A stretch of DNA of 7,155 bases, from assembly GCA_002341815.1 (NCBI GenBank), contig DDOT01000062.1, forward strand, positions 1 to 7,155. Reading direction: 5' to 3'. Both the position numbers and the translations under genes were made by a program. The notes below the pieces were generated by a model. It worked only from the letters and a program-made list of their open reading frames with translations, had not been told where the DNA came from and made no database searches. The stretch is from Thiobacillus sp. UBA2487. GTDB taxonomy: Bacteria; Pseudomonadota; Gammaproteobacteria; Burkholderiales; Sulfuriferulaceae. Shown here piece by piece: positions 1 through 5,531 of this stretch; the first letter of the stretch is position 1, and the number at the start of each line of letters is the position of its first letter.

Positions 1-33
1 TCAGTCATCGTTTTGTTAAAGATCAGTACTGCT

Positions 34-110
34 TGGTTGCGGGGACAGGATTTGAACCTGTGACCTTCGGGTTATGAGCCCGACGAGCTGCCAGACTGCT
101 CCACCCCGCG
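34..110 (-). tRNA. Initiator tRNA-fMet (anticodon CAT)
   Basis: The minus strand folds into a full 77-nt cloverleaf with the 3' CCA encoded. The acceptor stem starts CGCGGGG and ends CCCCGCA, so the first base C faces A at position 72; this unpaired C1-A72 is the mark of bacterial initiator tRNA. The anticodon stem carries the three G:C pairs (GGG/CCC) needed for P-site binding, and the loop reads CTCATAA with anticodon CAT (complement at 74-76). The T loop is TTCAAAT. No terminator is visible between the tRNA 3' end and the window edge, so the transcript may continue into a neighbour. In many proteobacteria such a tRNA leads the rimP-nusA-infB operon; here that is only a guess. Confidence 0.97.
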
Positions 111-162
111 CCCGGTGTATTACCAACAACGCGTTACTGCATGTGCGTCATCGAGAAGTGAG

Positions 163-191
163 ACTATAGCAAGCCTGGAATAAGGCGTCAA
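163..191 (-). promoter_or_regulatory. Sigma-70 promoter of the tRNA-fMet
   Basis: On the minus strand a -35 box TTGACG (186-191) and a -10 box TATAGT (163-168) are 17 bp apart, close to consensus. A/T-rich sequence just upstream of the -35 (about 192-215, with an A-tract) resembles an UP element, as expected for a stable RNA gene. The start point would lie near 155, giving a leader of about 45 nt before the mature tRNA 5' end. Confidence 0.85.
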
Positions 192-271
192 GCTTTTTTA
201 GAATTATTTGCTACAACGCACGCTAACCCGATCTTTTCATACAGAAATTTTATTCAATTGGGCGTATGAGT

Positions 272-372
272 CGTAAGCGCCCGACGCAATCACCTGCACG
301 ATCGTTAACGCATCCATCAAACTGGCTGCCGTTGATTTTTGATATGAGAGCCCGCCATGACAACATCTGCCG
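272..372 (+). repeat. Left copy of ~100-bp imperfect direct repeat flanking the toxin-antitoxin islet
   Basis: This segment is matched by 1316-1414 in the same orientation, at roughly 83-85% identity by eye with one 2-base gap. The first 23 bases (from CGTAAGCGCCC) are identical, as are the blocks ACGATCGTTAACGCA, TGCCGTTGA, GAGAGCCCGCCAT and CATCTGCCG. A small hairpin (AACGCA pairing with TGCCGTT, one bulged C) is kept in both copies. The rest of the 340-bp gap between the tRNA promoter and the antitoxin shows no convincing gene. Two tandem TTGCAC boxes (457-468) lie upstream of the antitoxin but have no good -10 partner. Confidence 0.8.
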
Positions 373-529
373 TATCATCCAGTTAACACCCAACCTTATG
401 TTTTACATGGTGCTGCGATTGCAAGCAAGAAACGACAGCAGCACGGATTTTATAGATTGCACTTGCACGTTTCCTTGAAAAAATGAACAATGAATCATGT
501 TTTAAGCTGCAGACCACAAGGAGCCAACC

Positions 530-976
530 ATGCAAAGCATGACTATTGAGCAGCTACGCGCTGCCAGCAACGCCGGCGGCGTGACTGGCGTGACCTTGAA
601 AGGGCAGGGCGGGACGTTCCTCGTTCAGATCGCCACGCGCAGCGGTGCCAGTGCTGTGTTGTCCAAGGTTCGCAGCACCGAGCCGCGCCGCTTCGGCAAC
701 CCGCTGGCCGCGTTGAACGTGCTGCGCGATATTGGCATCACGGTAGGCCAGTTCGACGCGAGCGAATACGACCCAGCCAACAAGGAACCCGACACCGGCA
801 ACCGAGGCCGGGCCGTTGCTATGCGCGAAGCGCACGAAGCCGCCGCCTATAACCAGTGGCTGGCAGGCGAGATTCAGGCATCCATTGACGACCCCCGACC
901 GAACATCCCTCACGATGAAGTCATGGCCGAGATGGACGCCGACATTGCCGCCTTGCCGAATAAAAAGCGCGCATGA
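530..976 (+). CDS. Antitoxin of a type II RelE/ParE-class module, with an extra N-terminal domain
   Basis: This 148-aa protein is probably the antitoxin that neutralises the toxin encoded next. The ATG at 530 is chosen because AAGGAG (518-523) lies 6 nt upstream; a second Met at residue 4 has no such site. The tail (about 108-142: QWL, then IQASIDDPRP, then PHDEVMAEMD) resembles the toxin-binding tail of stability-determinant (StbD/RelB-like) antitoxins. Residues about 5-80 form a separate domain with KGQGGTFLVQ and RSTEPRRFGNP, which I recall from plasmid partition-associated (ParC-like) proteins; this is unverified. A polar linker (about 80-97) joins the parts. At 148 aa it is clearly longer than usual 70-90-aa antitoxins. 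No ribbon-helix-helix or HTH motif is obvious, so how it binds DNA, if it does, is unclear. The two genes are visibly richer in GC than their neighbours, suggesting acquisition. Confidence 0.8.
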   Translation: MQSMTIEQLRAASNAGGVTGVTLKGQGGTFLVQIATRSGASAVLSKVRSTEPRRFGNPLAALNVLRDIGITVGQFDASEYDPANKEPDTGNRGRAVAMREAHEAAAYNQWLAGEIQASIDDPRPNIPHDEVMAEMDADIAALPNKKRA

Positions 977-1275
977 CGGTCAAGCCTTACCGCATTGAGT
1001 GGCGACCTCTGGCCCGCGAGGACTTGCGCGGCATCGTTCGCTACATCGGCAAGGACAACCCGAGGCGGGCCAAGAGCTTCGGCAAAGATCTGCACGACAA
1101 AACCAAGCCGCTTGCACAGCATCCAGAGCTAGGCCGCCAAGGGCGCCCGGGCTTACCCGAATGGCTGCGCGAACTGGTCGTACAGCCGAACTACATCGTT
1201 TTTTATCGCGTGCTGACCGAGGCCCGCACCGTCGAGATTTTGAGGGTGAAGCACACGGCCCAACAGGTGCCGTGA
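973..1275 (+). CDS. RelE/ParE-family toxin
   Basis: This 100-aa protein has the size and layout of ParE/RelE-fold toxins. A basic N-terminal strand (YRIEWRPLA, 6-14) is followed by a helix with DLRGIVRYIGKDNP (17-30) and a second helix with the AKSF...L pattern. Next comes the HPELGRQGRPG turn (50-60) and the C-terminal sheet ELVVQPNYIVFYRV (67-80), ending EILRVKHTAQQVP (88-100). Family members either poison DNA gyrase (ParE) or cut mRNA on the ribosome (RelE); the P-GR-GR, YIVFYRV and LRVKH-AQ-P pattern is closer to the ParE/RHH-partnered branch, but the target cannot be settled from sequence. Its ATG overlaps the antitoxin stop in an ATGA, so the pair is translationally coupled. No inactivating change is seen and the frame is intact. 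Confidence 0.88.
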   Translation: MTVKPYRIEWRPLAREDLRGIVRYIGKDNPRRAKSFGKDLHDKTKPLAQHPELGRQGRPGLPEWLRELVVQPNYIVFYRVLTEARTVEILRVKHTAQQVP

Positions 1276-1286
1276 TTACACCCCCC

Positions 1287-1325
1287 GGCGCTCTAACGCC
1301 AGTTTTCAGGAGCGGCGTAAGCGCC
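1287..1325 (+). other. Two-tier hairpin just after the toxin gene
   Basis: An outer stem GGCGC (1287-1291) pairs with GCGCC (1321-1325). An inner stem ACGCC (1296-1300) pairs with GGCGT (1314-1318). The internal loop is TCTA/AA and the apical loop is 13 nt. It starts 11 nt past the toxin stop and runs into the right direct repeat. There is no T-run after it, so it is not a standard intrinsic terminator; it may protect the toxin mRNA 3' end or be a recombination structure. Confidence 0.5.
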
Positions 1326-1414
1326 CGACGCAATCACCCGTACGATCGTTAACGCAGTTTTCAAACTTACTGCCGTTGACTTTTAATGAGAGCCCGCCAT
1401 AAGAGCATCTGCCG
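1316..1414 (+). repeat. Right copy of ~100-bp imperfect direct repeat flanking the toxin-antitoxin islet
   Basis: This is the partner of the repeat at 272-372; copy starts are 1044 bp apart. It contains a hairpin with AACGCAGT (1351-1358) pairing with ACTGCCGTT (1369-1377, one bulged C) around a 10-nt loop. This is longer than the hairpin in the left copy. A short motif, TAACGC(C)AGTTTTCA, occurs at 1294-1308 and again at 1350-1363. No transposase, integrase or target-site duplication is visible, so the repeat class is unknown. Confidence 0.8.
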
Positions 1415-1497
1415 CCAAACCACAACTCTGTAACAAAATCCAGCGCGATCATCCCGCGAATTCATGAAAAGATCAGACCATCCCCTGCATCACCAAT

Positions 1498-1526
1498 AAA
1501 AAAGGGTGGCGATGCCACCCTTTTTT
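1498..1526 (-). terminator. Bidirectional intrinsic terminator after the ferritin-like gene
   Basis: A perfect 13-bp stem, six A:T pairs plus GGGTGGC/GCCACCC, closes a GAT loop (1511-1513). Because the stem carries an A-run on one side and a T-run on the other, it can terminate in both directions. It lies 13 bp beyond the stop of the minus-strand di-iron gene. It would also stop plus-strand transcripts leaving the toxin-antitoxin islet. Confidence 0.92.
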
Positions 1527-1539
1527 ATCTTGAACGCGT

Positions 1540-2385
1540 TTACGCTGCAACCGGACCGCTCGCTTGCCCCAGCTCCTTGCGATATCGGTTCAGGTCGCGA
1601 GTATTCTCAAACGATCGCCCAAATAAATTCGACAGTTTGGTGAGTATGGTATTAACCACCTTAACCTCCCATTCCTTATCAAAACGAATCTGGTTATCCA
1701 GCCAGTGCTCTAGCCATGAAGGATCCGGCAGCTTGCTTTGCACCGTATCTTCTGGAAACATCGTTGCGTTCACGTGGAGATTGGTGGGATGCAACGCCTG
1801 ACTGCTACGCCCGGAACTGGTCATCAAGACACCCACCTTTGCAAATGCCTGGCGTGCGGCATCACCCATATTATCGATTGCACGCTGCATATAACGAAAA
1901 TAAATGCCACCATGCCGCGCCTCATCACCCGACAGCAAACCATAGATATGTTTGATTACCGGCTCTGTATGCCATTGACCCGCACAGCGATACCATTGCG
2001 TGAGCCGCATCTCGCCACAAAAGTGCAGCATCAAGGTTTCCATGGGTGGCGCTACGTCAAATTCGAAGCGCACAGCGTGTAATTCCTCTTCGGTGGGCAC
2101 CAACTCGGGTCTGAATCGGCGCAGGTATTCCATCATCACCAGCGCGTGCTTTTGCTCTTCGAAAAACCATACCGACATAAACGCCGCAAAATCGCTATCA
2201 TCACGAAAATCGCGCAAAAACATCTCAGTGGCCGGCAAGGCAGACCATTCGGTAATGGCGTTCATTTTGATGGTCATCGCCTGTTCGTCAGTCAGCAATT
2301 CCGGTCGGAAAGCGTCCCAAGGGACATCTTTCGCCATATCCCAACGCACCCTTTCCAGGCTGGCGTACGCTTCCGGATAAATCAT
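1540..2385 (-). CDS. Ferritin-like di-iron protein (acyl-ACP desaturase/RNR-like four-helix fold)
   Basis: This 281-aa soluble protein has the full ligand set of a carboxylate-bridged di-iron four-helix bundle. Glu46 (NAITEW) and Glu77-x-x-His80 (EEQKH) form one half; Glu125 (CGEMR) and Glu155-x-x-His158 (DEARH) form the other, with matching spacings of about 30 residues. The two EExxH/DExRH motifs are closest in style to plant-type acyl-ACP desaturases, but the rest does not match them clearly. The family is widespread in betaproteobacteria as a conserved hypothetical. An O2-activating oxidase, desaturase or hydroxylase role is inferred from the fold; the substrate is unknown. No signal peptide or membrane segment is present. 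The ATG at 2385 is preceded by GGGGA at a suitable distance. The gene is monocistronic and ends at a strong hairpin. The promoter is not clear; an AT-rich stretch about 130-190 bp upstream implies a long leader. Confidence 0.85.
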   Translation of the reverse strand: MIYPEAYASLERVRWDMAKDVPWDAFRPELLTDEQAMTIKMNAITEWSALPATEMFLRDFRDDSDFAAFMSVWFFEEQKHALVMMEYLRRFRPELVPTEEELHAVRFEFDVAPPMETLMLHFCGEMRLTQWYRCAGQWHTEPVIKHIYGLLSGDEARHGGIYFRYMQRAIDNMGDAARQAFAKVGVLMTSSGRSSQALHPTNLHVNATMFPEDTVQSKLPDPSWLEHWLDNQIRFDKEWEVKVVNTILTKLSNLFGRSFENTRDLNRYRKELGQASGPVAA

Positions 2386-2582
2386 GCATTTCCCCAGTCA
2401 TCAATCATCACTACATTTTATCTGAGCCTGCAGGCAGAGTCGCACCGTATATCTTGCGCTGACCCTGTCGCCGACCCACCATGGTTGCCACCCATCAAAC
2501 ATCGTTCGTAGCGAACCCAAACGTGTCATTGTATTATCAAAATAAGAAGATTACATGAAATTATAATAAGAATTTTGGCAAG
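2386..2582 (-). other. Intergenic region, probable leader and promoter of the ferritin-like gene
   Basis: No gene is seen here. The part from about 2525 to 2582 is very AT-rich; on the minus strand it contains TATAAT-like and GATAAT-like hexamers, but none has a good -35 at the right distance. A 5-bp hairpin (GTTCG/CGAAC with a TAG loop, 2504-2516) and the palindrome GCCTGCAGGC lie between it and the coding start, so a transcript starting in the AT-rich part would have a structured leader of over 100 nt. Confidence 0.35.
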
Positions 2583-2609
2583 AAAAAACCCGAGCAGAAA
2601 CTGCTCGGG
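2583..2609 (-). terminator. Intrinsic terminator of the candidate small RNA
   Basis: On the minus strand a perfect 9-bp GC-rich stem, CCCGAGCAG/CTGCTCGGG, with a TTT loop is followed directly by six T's (2583-2588). On the plus strand no T-run follows, so it acts on minus-strand transcripts. It may also be the only terminator for the upstream RoxA-like gene. Confidence 0.93.
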
Positions 2610-2680
2610 CCAAAAATCCTCAAATTGAGGATGGAGGAGACAACACTGAAGCTTTTGGGAAAAAGCCAGAAATCAGCGTT
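2583..2680 (-). ncRNA. Candidate small RNA, about 98 nt, with anti-Shine-Dalgarno-like CUCCUCC
   Basis: The minus strand between a TTGACA promoter and an intrinsic terminator encodes a compact RNA with no start codon of note. Predicted parts from 5' to 3': an unpaired start; stem-loop 1, GCUUUU/AAAAGC with a UCCC loop (2651-2666); a linker of about 18 nt ending in CUCCUCC (2633-2639), likely single-stranded; stem-loop 2, AUCCUCA/UGAGGAU with a 3-nt loop (2616-2632); and stem-loop 3, the terminator. Unpaired CUCCUCC complements strong ribosome binding sites (GGAGG), the usual way Hfq-dependent or anti-SD small RNAs repress translation, and the U-rich 3' end suits Hfq. I do not recognise it as a named family. 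The alternative is a structured 3' UTR of the RoxA-like gene 139 nt upstream, which has no terminator of its own in between. Confidence 0.6.
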
Positions 2681-2686
2681 ATTAGT

Positions 2687-2715
2687 ATTCTCTAATATAA
2701 TAATTCGCCTGTCAA
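2687..2715 (-). promoter_or_regulatory. Sigma-70 promoter of the candidate small RNA
   Basis: On the minus strand a perfect -35 box TTGACA (2710-2715) is 17 bp from GAGAAT (2687-2692), which keeps A2, A4, A5 and T6 of the -10 consensus. The spacer and flanks are strongly AT-rich. The start point would be an A near 2680, fixing the RNA at about 98 nt. Confidence 0.65.
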
Positions 2716-2818
2716 GTTAAATTTACAATAAAGTTAAGGTTACTTGAAAAACAGGCAAATTGCGGACAACCCATCCAACAAACGGGGTGAAGCCTCGCGC
2801 ATTCATGCAAAGATCGGG

Positions 2819-3940
2819 CTAAAGAACCAAATAGCCATCCGCCAATCCGGTCAACAGCCACTCAGCCTCTGCATCACTCACCCGACGGGGCGCTATGCAT
2901 CGGCTATCCGCCAACTCAACCAGCAACACGCTACCACTTTCTCCCAACTCAACTGCCTCACCGTTCAAAAAGAATTTATTTCGGTAAAACAATAGCCGTG
3001 ATTGCGGGGCCAGTCTTATACCATGCCGGGCCACCATTTCGGTCAACGCTGGCAGCGACGGCAGTTCGTCTGGCGCATCGAAGAAAATATGCGCCTTGGG
3101 TTCAGTCAAATAGCAACCCGTAAAATTTGTCACGTCATCTTGGTCCCAGCGAATTTGGTCTATCATCTGCGACAACTGCTGCATCATGGCTTCACCAATC
3201 TCACCCGGATGCGCTTGTAACTGTAAATCGGGATCGGCATACATGCCCGGCAATTCGATACGGTCTTGCAAGTACACCAAAAATTGCGTTGCTATTTCCT
3301 GACTGGTTGGTGCACGAAAACCAATCGAATACGTCGTGCATTCATCCACCGCAATGCCGTTATGGGCATATGAAGGAGGTAGATACAACATGTCACCCGG
3401 TTCCAGCACCCATTCTTGCTCGACCTCAAAATGCTGCAAAATCTTTAAGGGCAAGCCGGGTATTAGTGTTAAATCTTGCTGCGAGCCGATTTGCCAACGT
3501 CGGCGCCCGTGTCCTTGCAACAAAAACACATCGTAAGAATCAAAATGCGGCCCGACACCGCCGCCCGGTACTGCATAACTCACCATCAGATCATCCAACC
3601 GCGCGTGTGGGATAAAATTAAAGCGGTTCAACAATTCGTCAGCGCTGGTTAAATGATGATTCAGTTCCTGCACCAGAATTGTCCACAACTCCGCTGATTT
3701 CTTCGCAGGAAAATCGCGCTTGCGGAACGGCCCATGGGTCAGCGTCCAGCCCGCCTCTGTTTTACGCACCATGCGCGCAGTAACATTATCTTGCCCAGCC
3801 AGCCCGAATAGCGCATCACGCGACAGCAGCCCTGCAAATCCGGGTACGGCAGCTCGCACCAATAGTGGTTTTTTTTGCCAAAACTCACTTAAAAATTGCT
3901 CCACCGAAATTTCACCCAACAATTCTTTGGCAACTGACAT
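2819..3940 (-). CDS. roxA: RoxA/YcfD-type cupin (JmjC) 2-oxoglutarate hydroxylase of ribosomal protein uL16
   Basis: This 373-aa protein has the same length as E. coli RoxA (YcfD), which uses Fe(II), O2 and 2-oxoglutarate to hydroxylate an arginine (Arg81) of ribosomal protein L16. The N-terminal part (KKPLLVRAAVPGF, 23-35) and the JmjC core (about 85-210) are typical. The iron ligands are His132-x-Asp134 in VGPHFDSYDVFLLQ and His193 in LPPSYAHNG. GRRRW (145-149) and SIGFRAP (205-211) flank the pocket. The C-terminal part (about 220-373) corresponds to the dimerisation and winged-helix regions. The ATG at 3940 has AGGGA (3947-3951) 6 nt upstream. It is divergent from the FKBP gene across 59 bp, so both promoters must be packed there. 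All metal ligands are intact, so it should be active. The exact target is inferred from the family. Confidence 0.88.
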   Translation of the reverse strand: MSVAKELLGEISVEQFLSEFWQKKPLLVRAAVPGFAGLLSRDALFGLAGQDNVTARMVRKTEAGWTLTHGPFRKRDFPAKKSAELWTILVQELNHHLTSADELLNRFNFIPHARLDDLMVSYAVPGGGVGPHFDSYDVFLLQGHGRRRWQIGSQQDLTLIPGLPLKILQHFEVEQEWVLEPGDMLYLPPSYAHNGIAVDECTTYSIGFRAPTSQEIATQFLVYLQDRIELPGMYADPDLQLQAHPGEIGEAMMQQLSQMIDQIRWDQDDVTNFTGCYLTEPKAHIFFDAPDELPSLPALTEMVARHGIRLAPQSRLLFYRNKFFLNGEAVELGESGSVLLVELADSRCIAPRRVSDAEAEWLLTGLADGYLVL

Positions 3941-3999
3941 GCTGATTCCCTGAAAATACGTTAAAATGCGGCCATCTGATACCGTAGACAGGCCACCCT
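3941..3999. promoter_or_regulatory. Divergent intergenic region between the RoxA-like and FKBP genes
   Basis: Only 59 bp separate two divergent coding starts. The plus-strand TTAAAAT (3961-3967) is the best -10 candidate for the FKBP gene, but no good -35 pairs with it. Nothing close to consensus is seen for the RoxA-like gene, so its promoter may overlap the FKBP coding region. Confidence 0.35.
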
Positions 4000-4488
4000 A
4001 TGCAAATCGCAAAGAATACCATCGTCACACTCACCTACCAACTTAAAAACCTGTCGGGTGATGTCCTGGAAGAATCCGAATCTGATAGCGAGGCCATTAG
4101 CTACCTGCATGGTGGCTATGACGGCATTTTTCCGACCGTAGAAGAAGCGCTTGAGGGACACCAAGTAGGCGATGAAATCAACGTAACCATGGAACCCGAA
4201 TACGCATTCGGCGAGTACGAAGCCGAGTTGGTTCGCGTAGAACCGCGCAACCTGTTCCCGCTGGAAGTCTCGGTTGGCATGCAGTTCGAAGGCTCGCCTG
4301 AAGGCAGTGAAGATTACATGCTTTACACCGTCACCGAAATGACCGAAGACACCGTTGTCGTGGATGGCAATCACCCGTTAGCGGGCCAAACCCTGCGTTT
4401 TGAAGGCAAGGTTATCGATGTCCGCGCAGCATCTGCCGACGAGATTTCTCACGGCCACGCCCACGGCGAACACGGCCACGCCCATTGA
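4000..4488 (+). CDS. slyD: SlyD-like FKBP-type peptidyl-prolyl cis-trans isomerase with His-rich tail
   Basis: This 162-aa cytoplasmic protein has the SlyD plan. FKBP-fold halves (1-70 and about 125-145) are separated by the insert-in-flap chaperone domain (about 72-122). Landmarks are LSGDVLEES (18-26), [17 protein letters not shown] (35-51), the [11 protein letters not shown] hinge (68-78) and the closing [16 protein letters not shown] (123-138). It catalyses prolyl isomerisation and acts as a folding chaperone. The tail (151-162) has six histidines in alternating HGHAH form, a metal site like that with which SlyD supplies nickel; it is shorter and has no cysteines, unlike E. coli SlyD. The ribosome site is weak (ACAGG, 3988-3992, 7 nt before the ATG). 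It is first in a plus-strand cluster with accA and tilS. Close relatives (FkpB/SlpA) lack such a tail, so SlyD is preferred. Confidence 0.88.
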   Translation: MQIAKNTIVTLTYQLKNLSGDVLEESESDSEAISYLHGGYDGIFPTVEEALEGHQVGDEINVTMEPEYAFGEYEAELVRVEPRNLFPLEVSVGMQFEGSPEGSEDYMLYTVTEMTEDTVVVDGNHPLAGQTLRFEGKVIDVRAASADEISHGHAHGEHGHAH

Positions 4489-4493
4489 TTGAC

Positions 4494-4523
4494 ATCGATT
4501 CTCGCAAAGTTGCGAGAATCGAT
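4494..4523 (+). repeat. Perfect 14-bp inverted repeat in the accA leader
   Basis: ATCGATTCTCGCAA (4494-4507) and its exact complement (4510-4523) are separated by AG. It lies 5 bp after the slyD stop and ends 15 nt before the accA ATG. No T-run follows, so it is not a classical terminator. It could be an operator, an mRNA processing or stability hairpin, or a translational control element for accA. Confidence 0.85.
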
Positions 4524-4538
4524 ACCCGCATAACGATC

Positions 4539-5531
4539 ATGAAAACCACTTTTCTTGAATTTGAGCAACCTATCGCAGAACTGGAAATCAAAATAGAGGA
4601 ATTACGTGCCATGCACGATGATTCCGCTATCGATATCTCGCGCGAATTGCTGTTGCTGCAAAAAAAGAGCGAAAAACTCACCCAGGATATCTACGCCAAA
4701 CTCACCCCTTGGCAAATTTCCCAAGTAGCACGCCACCCTCAACGTCCCTACACATTAGATTATCTGGGCGCCTTGTTCAGCGAATTTGAGGAGTTGCATG
4801 GCGATCGCGCGTTTGCCGATGACCACGCAATGGTAGGCGGTATCGCACGGTTTAATGATGAACCCGTCATGGTTCTCGGCCACCAAAAGGGCCGCGACAC
4901 CAAAGAACGCAATTATCGCAACTTTGGCATGCCGCGTCCGGAAGGATACCGCAAAGCCTTACGATTAATGCAATTGGCGGAACGCTTCAAATTGCCGATC
5001 ATGACCTTTATTGATACACCAGGGGCATTTCCCGGTATTGGCGCAGAAGAACGTGGCCAATCCGAGGCAATAGCGCGCAACCTGTATGTTATGTCCGGCC
5101 TGCGCGTGCCCATTATCTGCACCGTGATTGGTGAAGGCGGTTCAGGTGGCGCACTGGCAATTGGGGTGGGTGACCGCACCCTGATGCTGCAATATTCGAC
5201 CTACTCCGTCATTTCTCCCGAAGGCTGTGCGTCTATCTTGTGGAAAAACGCAGAAATGGCCTCTACTGCCGCCGAAACCATGAGCATTACGGCCCCCCGC
5301 CTGAAAGCGCTGGACCTGATCGATCGCATCATTCCAGAACCTGTTGGTGGCGCTCACCGCGACCCTGCCACCATGATGCACAACATGAAAACGGCCTTGT
5401 CGGAAACCTTGACCGAGTTACGTCAGCAGCCCATTGATGTTCTGCTAAAAACCCGCTACCAACGCTTGATGAGCCATGGTCGCTACAAGGAAACCGCAAC
5501 GCGCGCCAAGCCACCCGTCGGTGCTGCCTGA
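4539..5531 (+). CDS. accA: Acetyl-CoA carboxylase carboxyltransferase subunit alpha
   Basis: With AccD, this 330-aa protein forms the carboxyltransferase that moves CO2 from biotin on AccB to acetyl-CoA, giving malonyl-CoA for fatty acid synthesis. The N-terminus [18 protein letters not shown] (5-22), [22 protein letters not shown] (54-75, in part), GHQKGRD (114-120), [12 protein letters not shown] (129-140), [18 protein letters not shown] (157-174), the oxyanion-hole loop [11 protein letters not shown] (198-208), [11 protein letters not shown] (226-236) and EPVGGAHRD (267-275) are all canonical. The ATG at 4539 is chosen because it gives the family N-terminus; an in-frame TTG at 4485 would only add 18 unrelated residues. 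No Shine-Dalgarno is visible before this ATG, which follows a strong hairpin. The last dozen residues are not conserved and are encoded by DNA shared with the next gene. It is about 10 residues longer than E. coli AccA. Confidence 0.97.
   Translation: MKTTFLEFEQPIAELEIKIEELRAMHDDSAIDISRELLLLQKKSEKLTQDIYAKLTPWQISQVARHPQRPYTLDYLGALFSEFEELHGDRAFADDHAMVGGIARFNDEPVMVLGHQKGRDTKERNYRNFGMPRPEGYRKALRLMQLAERFKLPIMTFIDTPGAFPGIGAEERGQSEAIARNLYVMSGLRVPIICTVIGEGGSGGALAIGVGDRTLMLQYSTYSVISPEGCASILWKNAEMASTAAETMSITAPRLKALDLIDRIIPEPVGGAHRDPATMMHNMKTALSETLTELRQQPIDVLLKTRYQRLMSHGRYKETATRAKPPVGAA

Noticed and set aside
34..372. tRNA-linked integration (att) site for the islet
   Set aside because: Islands usually use the 3' end of a tRNA gene; the repeats here lie upstream of the tRNA promoter and share no sequence with the tRNA.
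266..478. Plus-strand open frame of 70 codons upstream of the antitoxin
   Set aside because: No ribosome site, no recognisable motifs, and half of it is repeat sequence that is not kept in frame by the 2-base gap in the other copy.
1287..1414. Integron attC site, making the toxin-antitoxin pair a gene cassette
   Set aside because: The paired arms do not end in the RYYYAAC/GTTRRRY core sites in either orientation, and the left repeat does not share the outer stem; no integrase is in view.
2583..2666. Plus-strand CsrB/RsmZ-like RNA, suggested by several GGA motifs
   Set aside because: The plus strand has no T-run after a hairpin and no good promoter in the right place; the GGA motifs are the complement of the C-rich elements of the minus-strand RNA.
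2632..2720. Small plus-strand open frame starting at ATG GAG GAG
   Set aside because: No ribosome site precedes it, the peptide has no recognisable feature, and the region is better explained by minus-strand promoter, hairpins and terminator.
4485..4538. Upstream TTG start giving AccA 18 extra residues
   Set aside because: The added residues are encoded by the inverted repeat and are unlike the AccA family, whose N-terminus begins at the ATG at 4539; no ribosome site precedes the TTG.
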